Numbered from the stretch's first letter, positions 31,101-42,672 are shown. The stretch: 64,000 nt of DNA from Halichondria panicea (GCF_963675165.1 NC_087393.1:3291502-3355501), one strand, 5' to 3'. The notes: generated from the letters alone by a model not told the origin. Numbers and translations are program-made.

Positions 31101-34100
31101 AGCACACAAAACTCAAATTGCACCTCAGATATAACCATTCCTCAAGGACCCCAAGACTCCCCTCAATTAAACAATTCCCCCTCCCAGCTAAAAATCCTGT
31201 ATGAAACCCTGCTAATAATTTTGCGGTTCTGTCTCGAGGATAATGAATCATTATTATGCTCTCTATTAAAAATGTACCATATATGCTTGATCAGGAGCCG
31301 CGGCTACTAAATATTTCATTTTGCTGGAAGAGGAGGCTACAATTCAAGAGAGGCCACTGTTCAAGAGCGGCGTTTATTAGCTCCAGATAATTTAGTTTGT
31401 CATCAAAAGTTGTTTTCACCTGCATAAACTTGAACTCTGCCATGAGAAAGTCTTTGTGAAGCACTAACAAGCTGCTACTTGTAGCTAGCTGCTAGTAATC
31501 ATTTTTTTGGCTGCCACGTGCAGAAATGCTAGAGTCAAAGTTCACTGAGGCTACTATTTGAGAGCGGCCTCTGATCGAGCATATACGGTAATTAAATTTT
31601 ATCTGCCAAGCCACGTACGTAGCGTAGCGTTGGGTCAAACAACTGCATGTTTAGTAGTGTGATGGAAGCTAGTCAGGATGATGGTCTTGATGTCTCAAAT
31701 AAGTCTTTTTATTAAGCGCCAGAAAATAATTACAGCAACGGTAGGCGCTTCTTAGGGCCTTAAAAATTATGCTGATGCTGACGTGGCGCTGTAATCACAT
31801 CAGTTCAGTAGCCATAAATCTAGTTTTAGTTTGCAAATCCAAGAGAACGTGGCTATAGAAGTCGTTCTTTCTCATCGCATTGCAATCGTATAATCATAGC
31901 AGTTACAGCTGGAATAGACGTCTAGACATACACATGCAGCCAGCTTGACCCAGAGGAGGTACAACATCCGTGAGTCTTAAAGACCCACATTCCTGGTCAA
32001 AGTTCAATAGCCAGCAAACGAAGTGATACTCATATAGGCTTAGTTATAGTTATAACACGGGCAAGAGGAATGTATGGTATATATTGCACTGAAGCACGAG
32101 CGCTGGGTGCAATATATGCCATGCATCCCGAGTGCACGTGTTATAACTAGTTTATATCCCGAGGGCATAGCAACATAACACTGTCTTAGTAACATAATAT
32201 AAACTGCACAAAAAGATGACAGAGACAACTCTAGACACAGCTCCATCTCTTCTCTCTTCTAGACACCAGTATCGGCAGCGTGTAAGATTGGCATGATCAA
32301 CGAATGGCTTGACACAAAATTGTTGGAGTTCCAACGCTGAAACCAATACTAGAAAACAGCCCCACTCCAAATCTGGTGCTGCAAAACAGCCCCACCCCAC
32401 TTACTACTGCTGCAAAGAAACAGCCCCACCCCACTACTCAGTGTAACTGCTGCTCAAACAGCCCTCCACTATATATCCTCGGCATCACAACCAAGCCAAA
32501 GAAGCTCGCCTCTACACTGCTGCAAAACAGCTCAAGCCCCTTGCAAAAAGAGCCGCTTCTAGTGCTATGATGAAGCAGAATTGACATGCATCAAGAAGTG
32601 GAGGACTAGGTCTAGGAACACAGAAGAATCTTCACAAAATGAGCCTTGGACGATTTTAAAACCTGCATGGTTGCAAAGAAGAAACTCCAGCAGTGCTGAA
32701 CATTCCTGCATGGCTGGACTTACTTTGATATTTGTTATTTCTCATGATACAATATTTAATTTGATTATGCCAGAGGGGTGTTTTGTGGTTAGTGCATTAT
32801 GACTTTCAGCAGTGCATTATGCTGTATATTGCACTTGGCAACAACGTAGTAACAGAATATAATTATAGCTTATAGCAACTCCAGGCATCCCTCCTGAAGA
32901 TTCTAAAGCTGAAACGATGATTGATTAAGCTAATAGTTATAACTTATAGATCAAACAGTGCACGAATCAGACTCTTGGCAGCTAAGTGCTTGTGTTTGGC
33001 AGGTAACACGCAATTGAACTTTGACCTAAGGAATGTGAGTCTAAAACACTTCCTTTGACTCAGTATTCATATAATTATAATTATATATAGCTCACCTCTC
33101 CCCCCTGTAATGATGATGGTGCACACACCCCTCGCCCCGAGGTGGTAGGCAGCTCTCACACACTCCTCTGTGTTGCCACTGTGGGACAGGAACATCACCA
33201 CATCTCTGCCACCCTTTACTATACCTGTGTGCAGTACAGAGAGCCACATAATTATATACAGCTTGCAAACACTAAGACATACATGACTGCATTTAAAGGA
33301 AATCCAGGTTATACATGTATTATACGTTTGCAAACACTAAGACACACGTGACTGCATGTACACTGTTTAAAGGAAATCCAGATCATACATGTATTATATC
33401 GGAGCCACTGTAAACAGTTGATTCCTATAACTATAGTGTACCTGAAATTATGAATTATGCATGATGACAGAAAGTAACGTTCAAATTATAGTCATACCAG
33501 AATGTATTCACTTTCGTCGATAATTATGTCTTACCCAGGTCCCCGTGCACAAAGTCAGTGGCGTGAATGAAATGAGACGCTAGACCAATGGACCCCAGGG
33601 AGCTGGCAAAGCGACGCCCAACATGACCTGACTTGCCTGAAAAATTTAAAACATGAAATTCTAAGAATAGACATACAAAGCAAGACTTTAGTGCTAAATC
33701 GCTCATTTCATTTGTGCCAAAAATTACAACTGTAGGAAAAGTGTTGCATCTCCAGTCCTAGAGAGTAGAATTATATCTTACTCATTGTTTTGTGCAAATA
33801 TTATGAACACAGCCATAGCCAGCAAAGTACAAATGTGTGGTAATCTACTCTCTTATACGTATGTGACACCTGCAATTCCTGCTTGGGCAAATTTTAGTCC
33901 TGTTAAGTACATGTAAGTATTAAGAAGTTACAGTCTTACAACTGGAATTCATGCATTTGCACGCACAACAACACTCACCAACTCCAGAGACAAGGAGCTG
34001 TCCCTCGCACTTGTCCAGGGTGTCGATTACCTCCTCCACACTGCTCATGTCCAGTCCACCAGCTAGGGAGTTAGCTGCCAAAGCATCATTCCTCAATGAC

Positions 34101-37100
34101 TCTTCAAACTGAGACAGTGTAGTATGTAGGGATGTGCTGGGTGTGTGACGGTGTGGGGGAATCTCTGGAGCAGTGGAATTCACAGGTAACAAGTCAATAT
34201 CTGGTAGAATCTTCTTCAGTGTCTCCCTATAACATTAGGGCAAAAAACACATATGAACATGTGTTTTAGACATAGATTCACACTAAGCGTTGTCAAATCA
34301 TCACATGCACAGGAATCGATGATAATTTCATTTAGGGTGTGCTGTAGTTTTGCAGCCATCCTATAATTACAATGGACGTGGTATATCCACTTGTCACCGT
34401 CACAATCTTAGCAATCGACATGACCACATGTAAACACACACACGTAACTGTGTTACAGTAGAGGCATGCAGATATGCAGTGTGGGTGCAGAGATACAATT
34501 ATGTATCAGTTGCCAACATACCTTGAAGTTGACACAGGCACTCCGCCAATAGATTGCACACACGAGGCACCAAAGCCGTTTGCAACTTCCCCCAGGTTCC
34601 TATGACATTATATTAAGAATTAGCTTCCTCGTTTCAGTAAAAACAACAGTCATTCATGCACCTTAAATTTTAAAGTTTGGTGTATAATTACAATAAGCAG
34701 TGAATTGTGTACATGTACGTAACTCAGAAACAGTGTAGGTAATTGCATACCGAGAGGCATACGACAAAATACGTATATCTATAGCAAGGCTGCATTGAGT
34801 GGGGGAGAGGGGGATAATTCGTCCCCCCTGGGCACAGTTTCACCCCCCTTAGGATCTGGCAGATTCATTTGTACTGCTATAATTCAGATGACTTCGCCCC
34901 TCCTACATTTTTAAATTGCCCAATTCTCCCCCCCCCCCTGATCCAAATTCCTGGATGCAGCCCTGTAATAATAATAGTACTCTATAGTACATACACATTA
35001 GCTATACCAGCCTGTCTTCTACCTGAGCTCTTCTTCAGTGTTTGGCAAACCATTCTTAGCCAAAATGGTAATGAGACCCCCCAGGTAGGCATCTCCAGCG
35101 CCAGTGGTATCCAAAACTTTGGCAATATGGCTCGGTGCTACATCCACCACCTGTTGGTTGATAACACATATCACAGTGACCTCATATACATGTAAATTGT
35201 ACAGCAATGTAGCATTTACATACACATTTAGGTAATAGAATGATAGAGACTGAGCGTTGTATGGAATATACATGCAGGCACAAACCCAAGGACAAACTGC
35301 CTGTATAATGCATACAACACAAGTAATGCTGTGTGCTTTATAATTATTATGACGACCCTTATGCCTGGAGGCTTCTACGGTAACAAAAGGTAGAGGCTGC
35401 GACTTTTATCACATGCTTGTTACCTTGACAACATAATACGTATAACATGAATTTACATCTTTCAATATAGCTTACATGTATATACATAGAGACACACCTT
35501 ATCTGGGGTTGCTAAGATGCTTGGCTCGTGTCCATTGGTAATGGCCACCAGCTTCGAGTCACACAGACGAACCAATTCAGCAGCCTTTTCTCTGTGTGAC
35601 ATAGCTCTGTTGGGGGATACAAAAATATTCCCGATAAGCATGCAATAATTACATGTACAACAGGCAACTAAATTGTGAATACCACTCAAGTAACTGCGGT
35701 ACGTATTTGCATGCTATTATGCTCAGGCTGACATACCGTACAGCGGGTATTTTGAGAGCCAATATTTTCGCGGATTTCAACCAAGCTGCAAAATGTACAG
35801 CCGAGAAATGCATGTTCATAAGTCCGCTTAAAATACTACTATCCTCGAAAACAATATACACAAAACTCACAAAAATAGCAAATTCTCGAAAAATTATAGC
35901 CTCGAAAATTACCTGCTATAATTCTATACAGTTTTGTGATAATTATGGAACATTTTCAAGATGACTTATAGCCTCATTACAGGGAACGAAAGAAGCGCTT
36001 GGTTCCTAGGGCGGCTGGAATCAGGCTAGTGATGACCAACCCACAACATGCACATTCACGGAATCATAAACGAGAAATTGTGTATGAAGATGAAGATCCA
36101 ACAAAGCTATCTTACTACCTCTGAGGTGGTACTGAAAAACCACAGGAATTAATTGTGCTTGCTAAAATCATATCAAAGTTCTTATTTTTATCACACAACA
36201 ATTCCTGCTTACTGCACGCACTTAATTCTCTGGCTGTCTCCAGTCATGATGGTGAGCAATTCTTCAGCTGCTGCCTTGGCAGGCTTCAAAACGTCTGCTG
36301 TACGTACACACTCTATCACCTCAGCAATGCTGCCCAGTTTAGCTTCATTCTCAGCCACCTGGTTCATCAGAAGTATGGTTTTAAATGGTAACTCCATTGC
36401 GTCACACATGCATTAAGGCGCAAGCAAGCAGGTAACCGTGCTTCATTTGCCTGATGTGTTGCACGCAAACTCACTGAAGGTGGGATATCCAGATCCAGTA
36501 CTGACAACACATTAGCCTTCCTAAACAGAAGAAATGCAGCAGAGATATCAATTCAACCAAACAAATAAATAAACCCACTTAGCAGAATCCAGTAGTGCCT
36601 TCACTCCGCTCAGAGGCACTTGGGATATCTCTGTGGTTACCATTGAGGCATTTTCTTGAATGTATCCATCTAGAGTGTGCATAGCTGGTAAATATAAGTG
36701 GATCGCGTAGAGGTTACACAGTTAACTGACCAAAATATTTAATTACGGCCTGCTCATCGATACAAGAAGTTGTTGCAGGAGCCATGAGAATGCTCCTCTC
36801 ACCATCCTCTTGGATGAACACGTGGCACTTTAAGAGTGGATGGATATGTATGGCAACATGCAATTACTGCTGTCGGGAGTGAAATACCAATTACCTGTGA
36901 TGTGGCAAATTTCTCGTCCACTAAATAATATATATGAAGGAAGACATGTTGGTCAAGAGTAATGGTAGCACAAGACATACATCACCTTGAATGAAGTCCG
37001 TCCTTACTCCCAAATCTTTGAGGTGTGATCTCAGGAAACTCCCCAACTCGTCAGCTCCTTGTAAAGCCAGTAGACCAGTGGGTACTGCATGTAACAATAA

Positions 37101-38278
37101 AATTATTAAAGCCCAACACCTTTGGGGAGCTACCGTATTACTAGAATGTTTTGCGAGCATCAAAAATTGATCACTTCGCAAAAATAAAAAGCCCTAAATT
37201 AGTACTGGTAATTACACACTATTTAAACGCAATAGTTAGATAGTAAACGGTCAATTCTGCTGATTTGGCTCATTTGCAAAGGTTTTTAACCAGAAAAATA
37301 TTAGTAGAGTTTATAAGAGTTGGATTTCGCCAATTAGGGGGCGAGTACCTCTTCAAAAATGTGTCAAGCTGTGGGTACAATGTATATACAATGGAGAGGT
37401 GCAGGTGGGGAAAATCTGGCACCTTACATGTACTCAACGGTTCAACATCAAGACTGACGTTATGATCTTAATTCAATACTGTATTAGCTACACGACTACT
37501 TGTTCTGAAAGGGAGCAAGGGAGGGCCACCCTGCACACCTCAGCAGAGAAGCACTGACTTATAGCATATTTCATGCGTCTATGTGGTTTCATCCTTGGTC
37601 TAAATTTGCATAAATTAATAATCACGGCTATTTCACGAAAACAGTCCCATTGTGGAATTGAAATGTCATCTTACCTCCTCCGAGAGTCGCCCATGCTAGG
37701 TGGTTAAGGGTGACTCCTCCAATCAGCTTAGATTCAAGTGCTCTGAACGGGCTACATACACAGACAACAGTCTCTTGCAATGTGTTAGCGGTCAGGAGTA
37801 CATGCGTTACATGTATACCTGAGGAAGAATCCTTTGCCTCCAGATGCTGGTACCACTACAAACAAATACCATAATTACGAGTGTTCAGGCACCTCAAATG
37901 CCTCAGTGCATGTTTGTTTCGCTCATAGTGTTATGGGGGTGATTAGTTGGCAGTGTATGTATAGTCAGATCAACCTTATAGAGAAGAATGATAATGCGTA
38001 AGGATAGTACTAGTACGGAGCATTCCAACTACATGTAGGCATGTCAATAGAGACAAATGGGGTTAGATGCCAAATACATTACTTACAACACTGTTGTAGC
38101 TGCTTTGTATCATGCTTATCACCTCTAAGTGCGGTGTGGTACTGTGATATGTGCACGTATCTATTCACCAACAGTACTAACACAGTATAGGATCAACACA
38201 CACCTTTGACATTGTAGATGTGGTCTATTACGTTGCTCCCACATCCCAGCACCAGCCTATTTTTTTGTGCCGTACCTG
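28169..38278 (-). CDS. PfkB/ribokinase-type sugar kinase fused to KpsF/KdsD-type SIS isomerase
   Basis: Minus-strand exons: 38278-38204, 37855-37819, 37751-37675, 37084-36986, 36920-36895, 36827-36731, 36684-36579, 36520-36475, 36391-36213, 35606-35498, 35150-35023, 34599-34522, 34226-33979, 33636-33535, 33224-33096, 28506-28406, 28300-28169 (TAA). All phases join; at least 588 aa. The initiating exon was not identified. Kinase half: RLVLGCGSNVIDHI start, PASGGKGFF, GGVTLNHLAWATLGGG, MNQVAENE (N..E motif), and DTTGAGDAYLGG with the catalytic Asp. Isomerase half: GVGKSGHVGRRFASS, VHGDLG, LSHSGNTEE, WEPFGCLPSTS, HNHPGGSIGRLL, the active-site signatures of arabinose-5-phosphate isomerases, without CBS domains. 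Inferred role: phosphorylation then aldose-ketose isomerisation of a pentose or related sugar. The substrate is unknown. Confidence 0.85.
29098..29493 (+). mobile_element. Internally deleted hAT element keeping a transposase C-terminal scrap
   Basis: The ends TAGGCCCTGGC and the inverse GCCAGGGCCTA are flanked by an exact 8-bp duplication GCTACCTG (29,090-29,097; 29,494-29,501), as expected for hAT. Bases 29,212-29,280 translate to QRSSAAAAERVFSLLNASF, the hAT C-terminal dimerisation motif. It lies within the 4.6-kb intron of the kinase-isomerase gene. Confidence 0.88.
29501..29650. mobile_element. Hairpin element with GC-rich CTCGGGCTGCGCC loop
   Basis: GTACCATGGATATC on the left and its inverse on the right, with further inverted blocks (GTATTCCCT / AGGGAATAC), enclose CTCGGGCTGCGCCTTC. 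It begins at the right target duplication of the neighbouring hAT element. Confidence 0.7.
30513..30658. repeat. Short TIR element
   Basis: GGGCCAGACGAAG at 30,513-30,525 is matched in inverse at 30,646-30,658; 146 bp, non-coding. Upstream, 29,660-30,510 holds no recognisable gene. Confidence 0.6.
30700..31260. mobile_element. Pogo-like MITE copy split by a nested insertion
   Basis: Bases 30,840-30,950 and 31,213-31,245 together align with 11,965-12,110 of the pogo-like MITE (ACCCTTGGGACAGTG, GGAATAGCGAGGTGGCCGC, then TTTTGCGGTTCT.GTCTCGAGG). Between them, about 30,953-31,213, is an insert with ends GTTTCATACAG and CTGTATGAAACCC and C/G-rich tracts. Confidence 0.65.
31287..31590. repeat. TIR element, 300 bp
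   Basis: TATATGCTTGATCAGGAGCCG on the left corresponds to the inverse of TATATGCTCGATCAGAGGCCG on the right. No coding sequence. Confidence 0.6.
32040..32870. mobile_element. Non-autonomous element with terminal hairpin, copy 1 (inverted relative to 59.6 kb)
   Basis: About 700 bp here is the near-identical reverse complement of 59,561-60,376: the TATCCCGAGGGCATAGCAAC end, the TCTCTTCTCTCTTCTAGAC and TGGCTTGACACAAAATTGTT interior, and the adjoining hairpin (GTTATAACACG..GCAATATATGCCATG). Ends carry TTATATCCCG-type inverted termini. Open frames inside are not conserved as protein. Confidence 0.75.
33262..33402. repeat. Tandem duplication in kinase-isomerase intron
   Basis: TTGCAAACACTAAGACA.AC with TGACTGCAT, TTTAAAGGAAATCCAG and ATACATGTATTATA occurs twice head to tail. 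It lies just upstream (gene sense) of the SIS exon at 33,096-33,224. Confidence 0.6.
34787..34970. repeat. G/C-tract element
   Basis: GGCTGCATTGAG on the left mirrors CCTGGATGCAGCC on the right, with long G runs then C runs inside. It resembles the G/C-tract inserts at 30,953-31,213 and 43,709-43,928. Intronic, non-coding. Confidence 0.5.
35734..35931. mobile_element. ACCGTATAGCGGG-type MITE, copy 2 (diverged)
   Basis: Left end TACCGTACAGCGGGTATTTT; interior ATTTTCGCGGATTT; right end CTCGAAAATTACCTGCTATA. It lies in the intron between kinase exons 9 and 10. Confidence 0.65.
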
Positions 38279-38950
38279 CTGCACAGGGTAAGAAGTGAAT
38301 AGTCTGATTGATAGCATTTGCATTTAGGGGAGGAAGCCTAAAAAGTGACCACCAAAACTCGAGGAGGGGGGGGGTTTCTAGCAAAGCAGCAGCGTAAATA
38401 ACTGTATTGCAAGATAAATAGAGTGTGGCTACAGGTTATTAATAATCATACTATCCGCATATCGCGAACTTTCCTGTCGAAATGGACCAGTTCTGTGCAC
38501 TACTAGGCTAGTGCACAGTACACAAACACTTACAAAGAAGAGGTGAACATGAGAGGCTTCTGGCAAGCTTCTGCCTCACTGGTCCAAAATGGGAAAAGGC
38601 ATGCATTCAGCCAACAGTTAATTATTAATTGCTGAACAGATAGAACTTTAATATCTTGTAGAAGAACGATTAGCTCTAATAGAGACCGCGGTTATGTGAC
38701 ACTGTGATTCTCCTCAATTATGTGTGGGTAAAGTTAGCATAAAAGGTAAGCATTTGCCATGCACCACAATTGCAACTTGGCTGGTACACTGCACTCTGTG
38801 AATGAGTGCCAGGTCCAACAATGAACGATTTCCCCATATAAACCTAGATAGGCACGCAAGTTGACATGCATACCTCCACAGCAAATGTGGATAATTATCA
38901 CAAGAATAGACTGATTGAATGTAGCTGAACTCTATCTTGCTTAGATAACC

Positions 38951-39385
38951 ATGAACACAACAGAATCTATGAACGCAACCAATTCCCCAATGCCTCCGGA
39001 TGTCTCAATGGTTGTGAGGGGCAGTGTAATCGGAGCCCTTGTCCTAGTTGTCATTATCTCACTGGCTGTAACCACTATTCTTTGCAAGATTGTACTGGAC
39101 AACAGGCGTATGAAGAAGAAGATAAAGTCTCAGAAGGAAAGGAGGAGGTTAACCTCAGTCACGAACTGCAGTACTGATGGTTCTCTTGCAGGAGACAATG
39201 ATAGCCTCGTGGATAATGATGCTTACATATCCAGCACTCAGGTTATTGAAACACCTGTGCATGCCAGTAACACAATGAAGGAGCAAAGTGTGAGGCCTTA
39301 TTCTACAGTGGACAACCAGGTCTACGGTAGTGCGGAGAGAGATACTGTTTTTACATGCAGCAAGAGTACATATGAGTACATATGA
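38951..39385 (+). CDS. Small single-pass membrane protein with tyrosine-rich tail (144 aa)
   Basis: A single open exon. Residues 1-20 hold NTT and NAT glycosylation sequons. A hydrophobic segment (about 25-46, VIGALVLVVIISLAVTTILC) is followed by a Lys/Arg-rich stop-transfer stretch (RRMKKKIKSQKERRR). The tail has tyrosines in DAYIS, PYSTV, QVYGS and YEYI contexts, possible docking or endocytic motifs. No signal peptide, so N-out type III topology is likely. It converges on IFT27, with stop codons only 41 bp apart. It matches no family I recognise; an unseen upstream exon is possible. The gap 38,279-38,950 shows no other coding sequence. Confidence 0.6.
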   Translation: MNTTESMNATNSPMPPDVSMVVRGSVIGALVLVVIISLAVTTILCKIVLDNRRMKKKIKSQKERRRLTSVTNCSTDGSLAGDNDSLVDNDAYISSTQVIETPVHASNTMKEQSVRPYSTVDNQVYGSAERDTVFTCSKSTYEYI

Positions 39386-39426
39386 TTTCTATGTGTAAAC
39401 AAAGCAAATAATTATTATATGCATGT

Positions 39427-40818
39427 TCATACTGTCTTTGTTTTGTCCAAACTTTGCTCATAGAGTTGGTAAAATTGTTCGGCTAAGTATAGAAAAGGTT
39501 TGTCCACTACTTCTGGGTCTTTCTGTGAGGAAAAATCAGTACAGTGATCAGAATCCTGAGAGTAGTATAATAATAATTATACCATCTACTACATTACATG
39601 TGCATAAAACAAACAAACAGAGAATAATATAACGAACCGCTGAGCATTCGAAGTATTCAAGTTCCTTTGTTTGAGCTGTTTTCCTGGCATCTTCTTCTGT
39701 GACCACTCTCCGTTGTACCAGATCCACCTTGTTACCAACCAACACACCTATGCACATTACAAGAACGACTAGTACATGTATGCCCATGCTTTTAATCCAG
39801 GGCTGGGTATACAAAAAAACGAGGTAATCATGGGGGTGGGGGTGAAAGCGGCAAATAAGCTCACAAGATTGTAGCCTTTGCTACGAGGATTTTAAAAATC
39901 AAGTTGTCGAACGTAAAGTAGATCTTGACCAGTCATCGTAAAAATAGAAACACCCGATTATAGCTCAAAGATGAAATTGAGCATATCAAATTTACTAAAA
40001 TTCAATCATTGGCAAGTACTGTACAATGATTACCATCGATGCTACTGTCTTTGTGCCTCTAATGCTGCTTTGTCGATTAACAAAATGAACAGAAGGTGAC
40101 CTACAGTTAGTGCTAACCTGGCAGCTGTAATTCCGGTGTGATTTTCTTAGCCTTGACTCTCTCCAGCCACTTCGTACAGGACTTCAGAGATTGTTCGTTA
40201 GTGACATCATACACCGCCATTACCAAGTTCGGCTGGTCCCACTGTAGGGATGACAGATTCTTGATTTAAGTTGGGGTATTATTAATAGGGGACTTACAAA
40301 CTCTTGTACAAAGTCAGAGAACACCTCATTCCCGGCAGAGTCGTGAATGTACAGTTCCTAAGTAAAAAATTAATGTTCAAATTTGCATGTATCCATAACT
40401 AGAAATTGGGCAAACAAAACACAGCTATGAATGCATTCTTTCCTTGATGAACCCATTGTTATTAGTATGTAGCGTCAACTCACTACTACAACTTTGGTGT
40501 TTGGAATAGTGACTGTCTTCACATACACATCCACACTGGTAGTCTGTTAACGAGAAAAGAATAGGCACATGCACTAGAGGTGTATTTACCATGTTGTAAG
40601 ACTTGGCGAACTGTGTGCCGTCACTTGTAAAGCTTTGTGCTAGAGCAGTTTTGCCCACTGTACTGTCACCTAGAAATAGTATACATGTGTTATCATCTAT
40701 AAATACCATCCTATTTTTAAAAACCACACACTGAACTAGAGCCTTTGGACAATAGAACTAGTAGGCGAGACATACCTACAAGGATGCATTTAGCTCTCAG
40801 CACCAGAGGCACAGGCAT
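39427..40818 (-). CDS. IFT27: Intraflagellar transport protein 27 (RABL4), Rab-like small GTPase
   Basis: Minus-strand exons: 40818-40776, 40669-40590, 40543-40484, 40357-40298, 40241-40118, 39747-39638, 39522-39427; 573 nt, 190 aa, all phases joining. Subunit of the IFT-B complex, working with IFT25 in ciliary export of cargo. Seen: P-loop GDSTVGKTAL, SDGTQFAKSYNM, the DSAGNE G3 box, VYDVTNE, VGNKVDL (NKxD) and ECSA. Length is close to the vertebrate protein. The chain ends without a C-terminal prenylation cysteine, as expected for IFT27. It lies 193 bp downstream of DNAJC11 on the same strand. Confidence 0.93.
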
Positions 40819-41010
40819 TATAATTATTTCTCTTTGTTTTCGGTTTGAGCTTGCTGTTTCCATGGAAATTTATTCTGGTAATGATGGTCCAGCTTATAAT
40901 TAAAAAAATGATTTGTATTTCTTGAACATTAGCCGCCCTTCTAATCAAAAGTTGACACTAGAAATAGATAACATCAGCACAAAGTGACAACGACTAGATG
41001 AATACATGCA

Positions 41011-42672
41011 CTATTCTTCAGTAACAGATATTCTATGAGATCTACGCGGAATAATAAGTGGCTCTGAATTGTCAATAGTCACTTCATGAGGTGCTCCCCT
41101 GAACTCATACCGTACTCGCAAATGCTTCTTCTCGCCTACGCAGGGGTCGTAAAATCCTGGAATGTTCACTTTTGTATTCTCTTGAAGGATGAGCTTTGAG
41201 TCTTGCACCATACATTGCAATGATATGCAAACATCAACGATCTTAGGTTGATAGGGTTGGTCGTCAGCCTGCAAATCAAACAACTTTCCATACCACGCCT
41301 CGACAATGATTAATCCCTGTTTGGCTTGCTCTGATTCAACAGCTCTCTGAAACGTTTCTTGCATGAGATCGACGGCTGCTTCAGCCTCTGCTTTCTTAGC
41401 CAGCGCCTCCTGGAGTATTTCCTCCCTCTTGTTTTGAAGATCTTTCAGGAGCTGCCTTTGCAGAAATGGAGCTATTGCAAACACTCGAAGGCAGGCATAT
41501 AATCCAAGCGGTATGATAGTAGCATAAACTAAAGATGCTAAGCTGACTTCTTGAGATACTTGGATTCTTACTTGAAAATTCATTGATGCTCGTATTAACC
41601 GTAGCTTCAAAACGACTCCCTCGTTCAACCCGACTAGGACAGTCCCCCCTAAGCAAGTCAGCGTAGCCACCTGTTCTTCAGCTCCACAGAACAATGTCGC
41701 TCCTTTTGTCCCAACCTTCACTCCACTTCTGAATGAATATTTCTCAGTTGGCTTGTACTGTATAGATCCCTTCACATAGGAGCTTTGATATCCAACTTGC
41801 ACTTCGCCAATAACTTCGGTTGTCAGTGAAAGTTTGTGTCCAACTTGAGTAGATACAGCATTGCCAGTCTGCTTGACAGAGAGAGTGGCCATTGTACTGT
41901 CAGTAAGTCTTCTGGTCAGACTACCATTAGCTGCTAGTACGACACCATAGGGAGATAGGGACATCACAGACTGGGTGGTAAGGTACATATGAGTGCCAAG
42001 GCTATGGTAGCTGTCCACACCTAGTGCAGGTTGTGACCCAGCTAGAGCAGACACTTTGATCCAATTTTGATTGTCGATGAGTTGGCGAAGCGAGAACTGC
42101 ATTCCTCCAAAGAAGGCACGCTGAGAAGCAGTGAGCATTCCTGAAATGCTACCAAATGTTGATTTAGTCATCTCCGCATCCACAGACTGTTGAACGTTGA
42201 TACTTTTCACATAGAGTAAGGGTTGGTTGTAATAGACCTGGCCATCAACTAAGCCTGTAGCATCGACTTCCATCTGAAAATTTCCCTGAGGATTTGCCTG
42301 CTGAATGTATGTCCTTTCTTCCCATTGAGCTCGAAGACGCTCGTACTCGTTGATCAATTCCGAGGGTAGCGTAGTACGTTGAACTAATGCCAAATCATCT
42401 TCCAGTCCTTTCTTCCCAGATCGATCGTAAATTGCCCTAGTGCGTGGATCAATTAGCACATTGTATGCTTCCTGAATTTTTCTGAAGAAGTTTCCAGCAG
42501 TTGCCTGTTTTTTAGGGTCTTGATGCCTATCTGGATGGTAGATGCGACAGAGACGTCTATAAGCACTTTTGATGTCATCCTGTGTAGCATGTTGGTCAGT
42601 GTTGAGTAGAGTGTAATATTCTAGCCTATCATCTTCTCCTGCTTCGAGTTCAGCCTCGTAATTGCCAGCCAT
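41011..42672 (-). CDS. DNAJC11: DnaJ homolog subfamily C member 11
   Basis: An intronless 553-aa reading frame from ATG 42,672 (MAGNYEAELE). The track's further-upstream start at 42,690 is TTG. An N-terminal J domain carries YYTLLNTDQHATQDDIKSAY and the HPD motif (YHPDRHQDPKK). A long beta-rich middle and the C-terminal DUF3395 region (FDLQADDQPYQPKIVDV, NIPGFYDPC, HLRVRYEFRG) follow. Animal DNAJC11 is associated with the mitochondrial outer membrane and MICOS/MIB complex in cristae organisation. A hydrophobic stretch lies near residues 385-405. It is divergent to KATNIP. The lack of introns is unusual beside its intron-rich neighbours. Confidence 0.95.
   Translation of the reverse strand: MAGNYEAELEAGEDDRLEYYTLLNTDQHATQDDIKSAYRRLCRIYHPDRHQDPKKQATAGNFFRKIQEAYNVLIDPRTRAIYDRSGKKGLEDDLALVQRTTLPSELINEYERLRAQWEERTYIQQANPQGNFQMEVDATGLVDGQVYYNQPLLYVKSINVQQSVDAEMTKSTFGSISGMLTASQRAFFGGMQFSLRQLIDNQNWIKVSALAGSQPALGVDSYHSLGTHMYLTTQSVMSLSPYGVVLAANGSLTRRLTDSTMATLSVKQTGNAVSTQVGHKLSLTTEVIGEVQVGYQSSYVKGSIQYKPTEKYSFRSGVKVGTKGATLFCGAEEQVATLTCLGGTVLVGLNEGVVLKLRLIRASMNFQVRIQVSQEVSLASLVYATIIPLGLYACLRVFAIAPFLQRQLLKDLQNKREEILQEALAKKAEAEAAVDLMQETFQRAVESEQAKQGLIIVEAWYGKLFDLQADDQPYQPKIVDVCISLQCMVQDSKLILQENTKVNIPGFYDPCVGEKKHLRVRYEFRGAPHEVTIDNSEPLIIPRRSHRISVTEE

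Noticed and set aside
38560..38600. ATG with GTAAGT donor as first exon of the kinase-isomerase gene
   Set aside because: It would leave phase 2, whereas the next exon needs phase 1. The true first exon remains unidentified.
40590..40727. IFT27 starting at MVFKNRMVF
   Set aside because: This reads intron into the P-loop exon. The upstream exon 40,776-40,818 supplies ATG and the AKCILV strand in phase.
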